Positions 7,903-17,127 are shown, counted from the stretch's first letter. The stretch is DNA of 64,000 nt from Kitasatospora indigofera (GCF_014655955.1 NZ_BNBO01000041.1:1-64000); one strand, 5' to 3'. Numbers and translations: made by a program. Notes: a model not told the origin generated them from the letters alone.

Positions 7903-10449
7903 ATGAAGCGTCGAAACCTGCTCCGAGCAGGCGCCCTGGCATCCGGGTTCGCCGTGCTCCCGCCGAACCTGCGCAACGCACTGGCCCTCGAAGCGCCCGC
8001 CGGCGGGCTCGGGGCGATCGAGCACGTGGTCGTCCTCATGCAGGAGAACCGGTCGTTCGACCACTACTACGGAACCCTGCGCGGGGTACGCGGGTTCAAC
8101 GACCCGACCGCGATCACCCTGCCCGACGGCTCCCCGGTCTTCCGGCAGCCGAACGGCGCCGGGTACGTCCTGCCCTACCGGATCGGCGACCAGTTCCTCG
8201 CCGGCACCGCCCACGACTGGGGCAGCGGGCACGCGGCCTGGAACAAGGGGCGCTACGACCAGTGGGTCCCGCAGAAGAGCGTCCGGACGATGGTCCACTT
8301 CGACCGGGCCGCGCTGCCGTTCTACCACGCGCTCGCCGACGCGTTCACCATCTGCGACGCCTACCACTGCTCGGAGTTGGGGCCCACCAATCCCAACCGG
8401 CTCTACCTGTGGTCCGGCAAGCTCGGCTACGAGCCCGGCAGCACCACCCAGCGCGCGGTCGGCAACGCGGCCTGGCAGAACCCGGGCCACACGGGGTACA
8501 CCTGGACCAGCTACGCGGAGCGCCTGGAGAGTGCCGGCCGCAGCTGGAAGACCTACCAGGAGTGGGACAACTACGGCGACAACAGCCTCGACTACTTCAC
8601 CTCCTTCCTGAACGTGGGCAAGAAGGCCCTGGCCTTCGCCAGGGACGACAGCGGCAAGGCGTTCCCGAAGCTGGAGTACTTCTACTACGCGCTCCAGGCG
8701 GCCGCCGGCGCCCGGCAGACCCAGCTGCTCGCCCAGCTCGACCAGGGACTGGCCACCCTCACCGCCGCCGAACGCAGCCTCTACGACCGGGGGCTGGCCC
8801 GGTTGCGGCCGGGGCAGCTGGCCGCCGCGTTCCGTGCCGACGTCGCCGCCGGGCGGCTGCCGGCGGTCTCCTGGATCGTCGCCCCCGAGGCCCAGTGCGA
8901 GCACCCGGACTACGGTCCCAACACCGGGGCCGACCTGGTCAAGCAGCTGCTCGACGCCCTCGCCTCCAACACCGAGGTCTGGAACCGGACGGTGTTCCTG
9001 CTGAACTACGACGAGAACGACGGCTTCTTCGACCACATCCCGCCGCCGGCGCCGCCGGTGACCGCCGCCGACGGCCTCTCCACGGCGCCGGTCGGCGAGG
9101 ACCTCTACGGGGGCGAGACGATCGGCCTGGGCCAGCGGGTGCCGCTGCTCGTCGTCTCACCCTGGAGCCGGGGCGGCAAGGTCTGCTCCCAGGTGTTCGA
9201 CCACACCTCCGTCCTGCAGTTCCTGGAGAAGTGGACGGGCATCGCCGAGCCGAACATCTCCCCCTGGCGCCGCGCGGTCTGCGGGGACCTCACCGCCGCC
9301 CTGGACACCACGGCCGGCACTCCCGCCTATCCTCCGCTGCCCGCCCCCGTCCCCACCAGCGGCCCGTTCGGCACCAACCCCGCACCGCCCGGCACCCAGG
9401 TGATGCCCGTCCAGGAGGCCGGGACCCGCACCGCCCGGCCACTGCCCTACGACCTCACCGTCTCCGCCCAGGTCACCGCCACCTCGCTGGGCATCACCTT
9501 CACCGCCGACGGCGCCGCCGGCGCCCACTTCTACGTCTACGCCAATGCCTTCCGCACCGACGGACCCTGGCGCTACACCGTCGGCCCGGGCAGGTCCGTC
9601 GGCGACACCTGGACGGCGGGAACGCCCACGGGCGCCTACGACCTGAGCGCCGTCGGCCCCAACGGCTTCGTCCGCCGCTTCACCGGCAACCGGGTCACCG
9701 CCACCACCGCCGGGAACGCCAACCCCGAGGTCACCCTGCGCCACGACCCCGCCAACGGCCTGGTGTGGCTGAGGATGACCAACAGCGGCAGCGCCGCCTG
9801 CACCGTCACCGTCCGCGGCAACAACCGCAGCGGCGGCCCCTGGACCTACCCGCTCGCCGCCGGCGCCGGTACCGAGGACTACTTCTCCACCGCCGGCGGC
9901 CTGAACGGCTGGTACGACCTGACCGCCACCGCCGACACCCGCGACGGCTTCCTGCGGCGCTTCGCCGGGCACCTGGAGAACGGCGCCGAGAGCACCAGCG
10001 ACCCGGTGATGGGATCGAGCCCGCTGGCCGCCACCGTGAAGTACTTCGACAGCCAGGAGATCACCGGCGAGAACGGCGCCGCCGTCAACGCCGTCGACGG
10101 CAGGCCGGGCACCCTCTGGCACACCCGGTGGTCCGGCGCCGTCGACCCGCTCCCGCACGAGATCCAGCTGGACCTCGGGGCCGACCGCACCGTCACCGGC
10201 CTGGCCTACCTCCCCCGTCAGGACGGCGGGACGAACGGCCGGATCGGCCGCTACGAACTCTCCCTCAGCACCGACGGCACCGGGTGGGGCGCCCCCGTCG
10301 CCACCGGCACCCTCGCCGACACCTCCGCGCCCAAGAGCATCCGCTGCTCGCCCACCACCGCTCGCTACCTGCGGCTGCGCGTCCTCACCGAGGCGGGCAA
10401 CCGCGGCCAGTGGACCTCCGCCGCCGAACTCACCCCGCTCGGCTGGTGA
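7903..10449 (+). CDS. Tat-exported phosphocholine-type phospholipase C with C-terminal discoidin domain
   Basis: 848 residues from the ATG at 7903 after AAGGAG. A twin-arginine signal (MKRRNLLRAGALASGFAV) precedes the phosphoesterase domain: IEHVVVLMQENRSFDHYYGT, the EWDNYGDN block and NYDENDGFFDH are typical of the bacterial phospholipase C/acid phosphatase family. Two C-terminal DUF756-type repeats follow (each with a GPNGFVRRF or TRDGFLRRF motif). Beyond them, residues about 705-846 form an F5/8-type C (CBM32-like) domain (NAVDGRPGTLWHTRW, EIQLDLGADRTVTG). Most actinobacterial enzymes stop after the DUF756 repeats. CBM32 modules often bind galactose or GalNAc, which fits the neighbours. 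Confidence 0.9.
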   Translation: MKRRNLLRAGALASGFAVLPPNLRNALALEAPAGGLGAIEHVVVLMQENRSFDHYYGTLRGVRGFNDPTAITLPDGSPVFRQPNGAGYVLPYRIGDQFLAGTAHDWGSGHAAWNKGRYDQWVPQKSVRTMVHFDRAALPFYHALADAFTICDAYHCSELGPTNPNRLYLWSGKLGYEPGSTTQRAVGNAAWQNPGHTGYTWTSYAERLESAGRSWKTYQEWDNYGDNSLDYFTSFLNVGKKALAFARDDSGKAFPKLEYFYYALQAAAGARQTQLLAQLDQGLATLTAAERSLYDRGLARLRPGQLAAAFRADVAAGRLPAVSWIVAPEAQCEHPDYGPNTGADLVKQLLDALASNTEVWNRTVFLLNYDENDGFFDHIPPPAPPVTAADGLSTAPVGEDLYGGETIGLGQRVPLLVVSPWSRGGKVCSQVFDHTSVLQFLEKWTGIAEPNISPWRRAVCGDLTAALDTTAGTPAYPPLPAPVPTSGPFGTNPAPPGTQVMPVQEAGTRTARPLPYDLTVSAQVTATSLGITFTADGAAGAHFYVYANAFRTDGPWRYTVGPGRSVGDTWTAGTPTGAYDLSAVGPNGFVRRFTGNRVTATTAGNANPEVTLRHDPANGLVWLRMTNSGSAACTVTVRGNNRSGGPWTYPLAAGAGTEDYFSTAGGLNGWYDLTATADTRDGFLRRFAGHLENGAESTSDPVMGSSPLAATVKYFDSQEITGENGAAVNAVDGRPGTLWHTRWSGAVDPLPHEIQLDLGADRTVTGLAYLPRQDGGTNGRIGRYELSLSTDGTGWGAPVATGTLADTSAPKSIRCSPTTARYLRLRVLTEAGNRGQWTSAAELTPLGW

Positions 10450-10453
10450 CCCG

Positions 10454-10490
10454 CCCGGCTGCCGGGGCCACGAAGGCCCCGGCAGCCGGG
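10454..10490 (+). terminator. strong hairpin after phospholipase C
   Basis: A perfect 16-bp stem (CCCGGCTGCCGGGGCC and complement) with loop ACGAA starts four bases after the stop codon. Confidence 0.75.
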
Positions 10491-10663
10491 ACGACCCCGC
10501 GACGTCCGGCAGCCCGCACGGCTGCCGGACGTTCCCGTGTCCGGGTCGCACCGCGGCGGCCGGCGGTGGGCCGTCGGGCTCCCGACCGCGGACCGCCGCC
10601 CCGCCCCGCCCCGGTGGTGATGCCAGAAACCGCGCACCAACACTGTCCATCGATGCGCAGAAA

Positions 10664-10699
10664 TGATTGAATAGCCGCATTGGAGATCAGCTTCAATCA
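10664..10699. promoter_or_regulatory. predicted DeoR operator 2 (SIS operon)
   Basis: TGATTGAA (10664-10671) and TTCAATCA (10692-10699) are exact inverted copies with centres 28 bp apart, immediately before the SIS gene. Same layout as operators 1 and 3. Confidence 0.7.
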
Positions 10700-10722
10700 A
10701 ATGATCATCACGGAGGCCAGTC

Positions 10723-11607
10723 ATGACGTACGTGGAGACCGAGATCGCCAGCCAGCCGGAGTGCTGGCGCCGCGCGGCCGACCTGGCGACGAACCGGCAG
10801 GACGTCCTGCCCCGGGCCGGCGAACGGGTCGCGATCATCGGCTGCGGGACGTCCCTCTACATGGGGCAGGCCTACGCGACGCTGCGCGAGGCCGCCGGGC
10901 AGGGCGTGACCGACGCGTTCGCGGCCTCGGAGTTCCCCGGGACGCGCGAGTACGACCGGGTGATCGCGCTGACCCGGTCGGGCACCACGACCGAGGTCCT
11001 GGAGCTGGTCGGGGCGCTGCGCGGGAAGGTCCGGACGCTCGCCGTCACCGCCGACCCGGACACCCCGGTGATGTCGCTCGCCGACGACGTCGTCGTGCTG
11101 GACTTCGCCGACGAGCAGTCGGTCGTCCAGACCCGGTTCGCCACCAGCGCCCTGACCCTGCTGCGGGCGCACCTGGGCCTGCACAGCGAGGCGGTGGAGG
11201 AGGACGGCCGCCGCGCGCTGGCCGAGCCGCTGCCGGCCGGCCTGGCCGAATGCACCCAGTTCACCTTCCTCGGGCGCGGCTGGACGGTCGGCCTGGCGGC
11301 CGAGGCGGGCCTGAAGATGCGTGAGGCCGCCCTGGCCTGGACCGAGGCGTACCCGGCGATGGAGTACCGGCACGGTCCGATCAGCATCGCGGCGCCCACC
11401 ACCGCGACCTGGATGTTCGGCGAGGCGCCGGCCGGCCTGGCGCAGCAGGTGGAGGCGACCGGCGCCCGCTGGGTGGCCGGCGCGCTCGACCCGCTGGCCG
11501 AACTGGTCCGCGTCCACCGGCTCGCCGTGGCGATCGCCGCCGCGAAGGGCCTGGACCCGGACCGGCCGCGCGCCCTGACCCGCTCGGTGATCCTCGCCGA
11601 CGCATGA
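10723..11607 (+). CDS. SIS-domain sugar isomerase/deaminase (AgaS-like)
   Basis: 294 residues, ATG after CGGAGG. Two SIS folds are visible: VAIIGCGTSLYMGQAYATLR with ALTRSGTTTEVLEL in the first, and FLGRGWTVGLAAEAGLKMRE with AYPAMEYRHGPI in the second. This matches the AgaS/FrlB/GlmS isomerase group. AgaS converts galactosamine-6-phosphate to tagatose-6-phosphate and ammonia, which is exactly what the next two enzymes need. It is shorter than E. coli AgaS (about 380 residues). First gene of a four-ORF overlapping series. Alternative: a deaminase for another amino sugar or a deglycase. Confidence 0.8.
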   Translation: MTYVETEIASQPECWRRAADLATNRQDVLPRAGERVAIIGCGTSLYMGQAYATLREAAGQGVTDAFAASEFPGTREYDRVIALTRSGTTTEVLELVGALRGKVRTLAVTADPDTPVMSLADDVVVLDFADEQSVVQTRFATSALTLLRAHLGLHSEAVEEDGRRALAEPLPAGLAECTQFTFLGRGWTVGLAAEAGLKMREAALAWTEAYPAMEYRHGPISIAAPTTATWMFGEAPAGLAQQVEATGARWVAGALDPLAELVRVHRLAVAIAAAKGLDPDRPRALTRSVILADA

Positions 11608-11747
11608 CCCCGCCCACGCCGGCCGGGGCCCGCCGCGCCGGGCCCGCCAACGCCGGGACCACGGCCGCCGGGACCGCGGCCGCCGGAGACACCAACGCCG
11701 GCATCGCCGCCGCCGGGCACGCGCCGGAAGGAAGACCTCAACCGTGA
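11604..11747 (+). CDS. possible 47-residue low-complexity micro-ORF
   Basis: An ORF of Ala, Gly, Pro and Thr starts with an ATGA overlap on the SIS stop codon and ends with a GTGA overlap on the PfkB start. It may only serve to couple translation, or be chance openness in a GC-rich spacer: stop codons are rare here, so length alone is not evidence. No domain is recognisable. Confidence 0.2.
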   Translation: MTPPTPAGARRAGPANAGTTAAGTAAAGDTNAGIAAAGHAPEGRPQP

Positions 11748-12661
11748 TCGTCACCGTCACACCCAACCCGGCTCTCGACATCACCTACACCCTCGCGGAA
11801 CTGCGGCCGCACGCCAGCCACCGGGTGGACACCGTCCACGAGCAGGCCGGCGGCAAGGGCGCCAACGTGGCCCGGGTGTTGCAGGCCCTCGGCCGTCGGA
11901 CGGCGGCCGTGCTGCCGCTCGGCGGGGCGTCGGGCGCGGCGGTCAAGGCCGACCTCGACCGGGCCGGCCTGAGCAGCCTGACGATCCCGCTGGCCGGCGG
12001 GGTGACCCGGCGCACGGTCGCCGCCGTCGACCGGGACGACGCGACGATGCTCAACGAACCCGGCCCGGAGCTGTCCGGCCCGGAGTGGGGCGCCCTGGTC
12101 GCCGGGGTGCGGAGCCTGCTGCCGACCGCGCAGGCGCTGGTGCTGTCCGGCAGCCTGCCCCGGGGCGTCCGGCCGGAGGCCTACGGCGAACTGGTGCGCC
12201 TGGCCCGCGCGCAGGGCGTCCCGGTGGTGCTGGACGCGGCCGGTCCGGCGCTCACCGAGGCGCTCGGGTCCGGTCCGGCCGTCATCAAACCGAACGCCGC
12301 CGAACTCCGGGACGCCACCGGCATCGACGACCCGCCGGCCGCGGCCAGGGAGCTGGCGAAGGCCGGTGCCCGGACCGTGGTCGCCTCGCTCGGACCGGAC
12401 GGGTTGCTGGCCGTCACGCCGGCCGGCACCTGGCGGGCCTTCCTGTCGCCGGCGGCCGCCATCCGCGGGAACCCCACCGGGGCCGGCGACGCGGCGGTCG
12501 CCGCTCTGGCCATGGGCCTCGCCGACCGGACGCCGCTGCCCCAGGCGCTGAACCACGCGGTCGCGCTGTCGGCCGCCACCGTCCACGCCCCCTACGCGGG
12601 GATGTTCGACCGCCGCGCCTACGAGCGCTACCTCACCCAGGTCCAGATCCTCCCGGCCTGA
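11744..12661 (+). CDS. PfkB-family hexose-phosphate kinase (tagatose-6-P kinase / 1-phosphofructokinase type)
   Basis: 305 residues from a GTG after GGAAGGAAG. The N-terminus TVTPNPALDITY, the GGKGANVARVL motif and the C-terminal GNPTGAGDAAVAALAMGLA (with the catalytic Asp of the GAGD loop) define the FruK/LacC branch of PfkB kinases. In this context the substrate is probably tagatose-6-phosphate, giving tagatose-1,6-bisphosphate for the aldolase next door. A FruK role is less likely because no PTS gene is present. Confidence 0.85.
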   Translation: MIVTVTPNPALDITYTLAELRPHASHRVDTVHEQAGGKGANVARVLQALGRRTAAVLPLGGASGAAVKADLDRAGLSSLTIPLAGGVTRRTVAAVDRDDATMLNEPGPELSGPEWGALVAGVRSLLPTAQALVLSGSLPRGVRPEAYGELVRLARAQGVPVVLDAAGPALTEALGSGPAVIKPNAAELRDATGIDDPPAAARELAKAGARTVVASLGPDGLLAVTPAGTWRAFLSPAAAIRGNPTGAGDAAVAALAMGLADRTPLPQALNHAVALSAATVHAPYAGMFDRRAYERYLTQVQILPA

Positions 12662-12691
12662 CCCGCCGGCCGCACCGAGAGAAGAGCCCTC

Positions 12692-13555
12692 ATGCCGCTG
12701 ACCACCACGGGCGGACTCGTCGCCGAGGCCGCTGCCCACCGCGGCGCCGTCGCCGCCTTCAACGTCATCACCCTGGAGCACATCGAGGCCGTCGTCGCCG
12801 CCGCCGAGGCGGTCGGCGCGCCGGTCGTCCTCCAGGTGAGCGAGAACGCCGTGAAGTTCCGTACCGGCCGTCTGCACCCGATCGCCGCCGCCGCGGTGAG
12901 CGCCGCGCACGCCAGTGCGGTGCCGGTCGCCCTGCACCTGGACCACGTCAAGGACGAAGCACTGCTGCGGGAGGCCGCCGACTGCGGTTTCAGCTCCGTG
13001 ATGTTCGACGCCGCGCACCTGCCCTACCGGGAGAACGTGGCCGCGACCCGGCGCGCGGCCGACTGGGCCCACGCCAACGGCCTCTGGCTGGAGGCCGAAC
13101 TCGGCGAGGTGGGCGGCAAGGACGGCAGGGGCCCGCTGGACGCCCACGCCCCGGGGGCCCGCACCGAGCCGGGCGAGGCCCGGCGGTTCGTCGAGGAGAC
13201 CGGCGCGGACGCGCTCGCCGTGGCGGTCGGCAGCTCGCACGCGATGACCTCGCGCGACGCCGTGCTCGACCACGCCCTGCTCGCCGCGCTCCACGACCGC
13301 CTCCAGGTCCCGATGGTCCTGCACGGCTCCTCCGGCGTCCCGGACGACGAACTGCGGCGGGCCGTCCTGGGCGGCATCAGCAAGGTCAACATCGGGACGG
13401 CCCTCAGCATCGCGATGACCGGTGCGATCCGCGCCCATCTGGACGCCGACCCCGAGGGGGTGGACCCGCGCCGGTACCTGGCCGCGGGCCGGCGGGCCGT
13501 CACCGAGGCCGTCGTCCAGCTCCTCGGCACGGTCGCCGCCGTGCCGGCCCGGTGA
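12692..13555 (+). CDS. class II aldolase (tagatose/fructose-bisphosphate type, GatY/KbaY-like)
   Basis: 287 residues, ATG after GAGAAGAG. Zinc and substrate motifs of class II aldolases are present: HLDHVKD (zinc His and catalytic Asp), MFDAAHLPY, LEAELGEVGG, GSSHAMTS and VLHGSSG followed by KVNIGT. It would cleave tagatose-1,6-bisphosphate to dihydroxyacetone phosphate and glyceraldehyde-3-phosphate, ending the pathway. It follows the kinase by 30 bp on the same strand. Specificity between tagatose and fructose isomers cannot be settled from these motifs. Confidence 0.85.
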   Translation: MPLTTTGGLVAEAAAHRGAVAAFNVITLEHIEAVVAAAEAVGAPVVLQVSENAVKFRTGRLHPIAAAAVSAAHASAVPVALHLDHVKDEALLREAADCGFSSVMFDAAHLPYRENVAATRRAADWAHANGLWLEAELGEVGGKDGRGPLDAHAPGARTEPGEARRFVEETGADALAVAVGSSHAMTSRDAVLDHALLAALHDRLQVPMVLHGSSGVPDDELRRAVLGGISKVNIGTALSIAMTGAIRAHLDADPEGVDPRRYLAAGRRAVTEAVVQLLGTVAAVPAR

Positions 13556-13613
13556 CCCGCCCGGCCGGAGCGAACCCGCGATGAACATCGGGGGTGGACC
13601 AGACGCCAAATGA

Positions 13614-13649
13614 TGATTGAAACCTGCTAGATTTGCGCACATTCGCGCA
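13614..13649. promoter_or_regulatory. predicted DeoR operator 3 (ABC operon)
   Basis: TGATTGAA (13614-13621) and TTCGCGCA (13642-13649) are an imperfect inverted repeat with centres exactly 28 bp apart, 130 bp upstream of the binding-protein gene. The second half-site differs by one base from the operator 1 form TTCGCTCA. Confidence 0.6.
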
Positions 13650-13781
13650 GCATCATCGGCGAAGTCTCCGCCGGCCGCGCAGGCCGGCGACGGTCCTCCC
13701 CCAGCGCCCGGACGTGTCGTTCCGTGGCCCAGCACACCCGTCCGGCGCCCGGCACCCCCCGGGGCCCGAGGAGGTCATCCC

Positions 13782-15050
13782 ATGAAGAACCGCGTCCTCG
13801 CCCTGGTGGCGGCCTGCACGACCGGCGTGCTGGCGCTCACCGCCTGCGGCAGCACCGGCGGCGGCACGTCCGCGGACGGCACGGTCACCCTCAAGCTGGT
13901 CGCCGCCGACTACGGCGACAAGGCCGGCAACAGCTCCAAGGCCTACTGGGACGACCTCGCGACGCGGTTCCAGGCCGCCAACCCGAAGATCAGGATCGAT
14001 GTCCAGGTCGTCAACTGGAACGACATCGACAAGCAGGTCAGGACGATGGTCCAGAGCGGCAACCAGCCGGACGTCCTGCAGACCGGCGGCTACGCCGACA
14101 AGGTCGCCGACAACCTCCTCTACAAGGTCGACGACGTGCTCCCGGTCGCCACCCAGGCCAACCTCATCTCCACCTTCGCCACGGCCGGCCAGGTCGACGG
14201 CGTCCAGTACGGCATACCCTTCGTCTCCTCCGCCCGGGCGTTCTTCTACAACAAGGCCCTGTTCGCGCAGGCCGGCATCACGGAGGCGCCCAAGACCTGG
14301 GAGGACGTCAGGAAGGACGCCGAACTGCTCAAGGCCAAGGTCCCCGGCATCACCCCCTACGCGCTGCCGCTCGGCCCCGAGGAGGCCCAGGGCGAGAGCG
14401 TGATGTGGGAGCTGGGCAACGGCGGCGGCATCACCGGCACCTCCGGCGGCTACAGCCTCGACAGCCCGGCCAACGTCGACACCTTCAGGTGGCTCAGGTC
14501 CGGCCTCGTCGACACCGGACTCACCTACGCCAACCCGGCCGCCACCGACCGCAAGACCGCGTTCGCCGACTTCGCCGCAGGCAAGGCCGCGATGCTCAAC
14601 GGCCACCCCTCGCTGATCCAGATGGCCAAGGACGGCAAGGTCGACTACGGCGTCGCCGCCATCCCGGGCAAGGACGGCGCGCTCAAGTCCACCCTCGGCG
14701 TCGCGGACTGGACCATGGCCTTCAAGAAGAACGGCCACAAGGAGCAGATCAAGCGGTTCCTCGACTTCGCGTACCGCAAGGAGAACACGCTGAAGTTCGA
14801 CGAGCTCTACAACCTGATGCCGGTCACCCAGGACACCCTGAAGGAGATGACCTCCAGCGGCCGGCACAAGGACCTGGAGCCCTTCTTCGCGCTGCTCCCG
14901 CAGGCCTCCTTCTACCCGCTCGGCAAGACCAGTTGGGACAACGTCTCGGCCGAGATCAAGAAGAGCATCGGCACCGCCGTCAAGGACGACCCGGCCAGGG
15001 TGCTCGGCGACCTGCAGAAGAAGGCCGAGGCCGCGGCCGCCGACAGGTAG
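13782..15050 (+). CDS. ABC sugar transporter substrate-binding lipoprotein
   Basis: 422 residues, ATG after GAGGAGG. A lipoprotein signal ends in the lipobox LTAC, with Cys near residue 22. The mature domain is an extracellular solute-binding protein family 1 (MalE-like) fold: YWDDLATRFQAANPKIRIDV, FFYNKALFAQAGI, FADFAAGKAAMLNG. It would capture the sugar released outside the cell, here probably GalNAc or a galactosamine-containing oligosaccharide. It heads an operon with two permeases; transcription probably responds to the DeoR operator upstream. Confidence 0.9.
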   Translation: MKNRVLALVAACTTGVLALTACGSTGGGTSADGTVTLKLVAADYGDKAGNSSKAYWDDLATRFQAANPKIRIDVQVVNWNDIDKQVRTMVQSGNQPDVLQTGGYADKVADNLLYKVDDVLPVATQANLISTFATAGQVDGVQYGIPFVSSARAFFYNKALFAQAGITEAPKTWEDVRKDAELLKAKVPGITPYALPLGPEEAQGESVMWELGNGGGITGTSGGYSLDSPANVDTFRWLRSGLVDTGLTYANPAATDRKTAFADFAAGKAAMLNGHPSLIQMAKDGKVDYGVAAIPGKDGALKSTLGVADWTMAFKKNGHKEQIKRFLDFAYRKENTLKFDELYNLMPVTQDTLKEMTSSGRHKDLEPFFALLPQASFYPLGKTSWDNVSAEIKKSIGTAVKDDPARVLGDLQKKAEAAAADR

Positions 15051-15173
15051 CCGCCCCGCAGGCCCCCCGGACCGCGGGACGGCGGAGCACCCCGACCTCC
15101 CTCCGCCGCCCCGCGCCGGCACCATCCCGCTCCGTGCGGCACCACCGCCGTACACGTACGGAAGGCACCACCG

Positions 15174-16121
15174 GTGTCCCTCACCCTTTCCCGCTCCGAG
15201 ACCGACCGGCCCGACCGGCCCGGCCCGAGCCCGAAGACCGTGCGCCGCCCAGGCTTCGAACGTCTCGGACCGCTGCCCTGGATAGGCCCGGCCGTCCTGC
15301 TGATCCTCGCCGTCGTGGTCTGGCCGGTCTACGAGATGATCCACACCTCGTTCCAGCGGATCAGCCCCAGCGGCTTCGTCCGCGGCCCGGCCGGCCTGGA
15401 CAAGTACCGCAAGCTCCTCGGCGAGACCGACCTCGTCCACGTCCTGACCGTCACCGTGGTCTGGACCCTCGTCGTGGTCGGCGTCACGATGATCCTCTCG
15501 CTGGCCCTGGCCCAGCTGTTCAACCAGGAGTTCCCCGGACGGCGGCTCACCCGCTGGGCGCTGATCGCCCCCTGGGCGGCGTCGGTGCTGATGACCGCCA
15601 TCAGCTTCAAGTGGATGCTCAACCAGACCGCCGGCGTCCTCAACACCGCCATGGTCGACCTCGGGATCATCGACAGCCCCCGCGACTGGCTGGGCGACCC
15701 GTCCACCGCCTGGCCGTGGATGATGTTCGTCGCGATCTTCGTCTCGCTGCCGTTCACCACGTACACCCTGCTCGCCGGTCTGCAGACCGTGCCCGCCGAG
15801 CTCTACGAGGCCGCCGACGTCGACGGTGCGGGCACCTGGCGCACCTACCGGCTGATCACCCTGCCGCTGCTGCGCCCCGCCTTCCTCGTCGGCGTGGTGA
15901 TCAACCTGATCAACGTCTTCAACTCCTTCCCCGTCATCTGGGGCATGACCCGGGGCGGCCCGAGCAGCGACACCGCCACCACCACCGTGTTCATGTACCA
16001 GCTGAAGGACACCGACATCGGTGAGAGCGCGGCCATGTCGGTGGTCAACTTCGCGCTGGTCGTCATCATGGTGCTGCTCTTCCTCAAGGTCAGCCGCTGG
16101 AACGAGGAGGACAACCGATGA
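15174..16121 (+). CDS. ABC sugar transporter permease (MalF-type)
   Basis: 315 residues from a GTG. About six membrane helices and the EAA loop (LYEAADVDGAGTWRTYRLIT) mark a carbohydrate importer permease of the MalF/UgpA kind. It overlaps the next permease by ATGA. No ATPase gene is in the operon; in Streptomyces such importers usually share the ATPase MsiK, encoded elsewhere. Confidence 0.9.
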   Translation: MSLTLSRSETDRPDRPGPSPKTVRRPGFERLGPLPWIGPAVLLILAVVVWPVYEMIHTSFQRISPSGFVRGPAGLDKYRKLLGETDLVHVLTVTVVWTLVVVGVTMILSLALAQLFNQEFPGRRLTRWALIAPWAASVLMTAISFKWMLNQTAGVLNTAMVDLGIIDSPRDWLGDPSTAWPWMMFVAIFVSLPFTTYTLLAGLQTVPAELYEAADVDGAGTWRTYRLITLPLLRPAFLVGVVINLINVFNSFPVIWGMTRGGPSSDTATTTVFMYQLKDTDIGESAAMSVVNFALVVIMVLLFLKVSRWNEEDNR

Positions 16122-17020
16122 GCCCGCAGACCCTCGACCGGCCCCGCACCGGCCCGGGCCGCCCCCGCACCGCCGCCCCGGCCGCCGCTCCCCGGCCCGG
16201 CCGACGGCTGCGCCCGCGCACGCTGGTCATCGCGTCGGTGGCCTGGCTGCTGGCCGCCGTCTTCCTGCTGCCGTACCTCCAGATGGTGATCACGGCCCTG
16301 CGCCCGGCCGACGAACTGCGCGACAGCACCTACCTGCCCGAGCACTTCGCCTGGTCCAACTTCGTGGACGTCTGGCGCGAGTCGACCCTCGGCGGCAACC
16401 TGCGGGTCACCCTGCTGGTCGCCGCCGGCTCCACCGTGCTGGTCCTGCTGGTCGCCCTGCCGGCCGCCTACTACACGGCCCGGATCAGCTTCCGCGGCCG
16501 CAAGCTGTTCCTGCTGCTCGTCCTGGTCACCCAGATGTTCCAGCCGACCTCGCTGCTGGTCGGCCTCTACCGCGAGTTCTACCAGCTGGGCATGCTCAAC
16601 TCGGTCTGGACGCTGATGATCTGCAACGCGGCGTTCAACCTGGCGTTCGCGATCTGGATCCTCACCGCCTACATCTCCTCCATCCCCGTCGCGCTGGAGG
16701 AGGCCGCGATGATCGACGGGCTGAGCCGGTTCCAGGCCCTGATCCGGGTCACCCTGCCGCTCGCCCTGCCCGGCGTGGTCACCGCCGTGATCTTCACCTT
16801 CATCGCGGCCTGGAACGAGTTCGTGATGGGCCTGACCCTGTCGACCGTCCCGGAGTCCCAGCCGCTCACCGTCGGCATCAACGGCTTCATCGGCAACTAC
16901 ACCGTCCAGTGGAACTACCTCTTCGCCGGGTCCGTCGTCGCGATCGTCCCGGTCGTGGTGCTCTTCGCCCTGATCGAGCGCCAGGTCGTCTCCGGACTCA
17001 CCGCCGGATCGGTCAAGTAG
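16118..17020 (+). CDS. ABC sugar transporter permease (MalG-type)
   Basis: 300 residues. After a Pro/Arg-rich cytoplasmic N-terminus of about 35 residues come six helices, with the EAA loop ALEEAAMIDGLSRFQALIRV and the C-terminal RQVVSGLTAGSVK ending typical of MalG/UgpE proteins. ATGA overlap with the MalF-type gene implies coupled translation and a heterodimeric channel. Confidence 0.9.
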   Translation: MSPQTLDRPRTGPGRPRTAAPAAAPRPGRRLRPRTLVIASVAWLLAAVFLLPYLQMVITALRPADELRDSTYLPEHFAWSNFVDVWRESTLGGNLRVTLLVAAGSTVLVLLVALPAAYYTARISFRGRKLFLLLVLVTQMFQPTSLLVGLYREFYQLGMLNSVWTLMICNAAFNLAFAIWILTAYISSIPVALEEAAMIDGLSRFQALIRVTLPLALPGVVTAVIFTFIAAWNEFVMGLTLSTVPESQPLTVGINGFIGNYTVQWNYLFAGSVVAIVPVVVLFALIERQVVSGLTAGSVK

Positions 17021-17024
17021 CCCG

Positions 17025-17098
17025 GCGGCCGGCCACCACCGGCCGCGTCCGGGCGGCTGCCGGCCGAGGGCAAGGAGGCCCCGGAGCCGGCAGCCGCC
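17025..17098 (+). terminator. two consecutive hairpins after the ABC permeases
   Basis: An 8-bp stem (GCGGCCGG, 17025-17046, 6-base loop) is followed by a 13-bp stem (GGCGGCTGCCGGC, 17052-17098, 21-base loop). They may terminate or attenuate transcription before the ROK kinase. Confidence 0.45.
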
Positions 17099-17127
17099 GT
17101 CACCCACCACCGACCAGAAAGCCGCCC

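Noticed and set aside
5894..7981. A 695-codon minus-strand open frame over the GH27 gene
   Set aside because: Composition is that of an antisense frame (Gly/Val/Ala/Arg) and the plus strand encodes a clear GH27-CBM13 protein.
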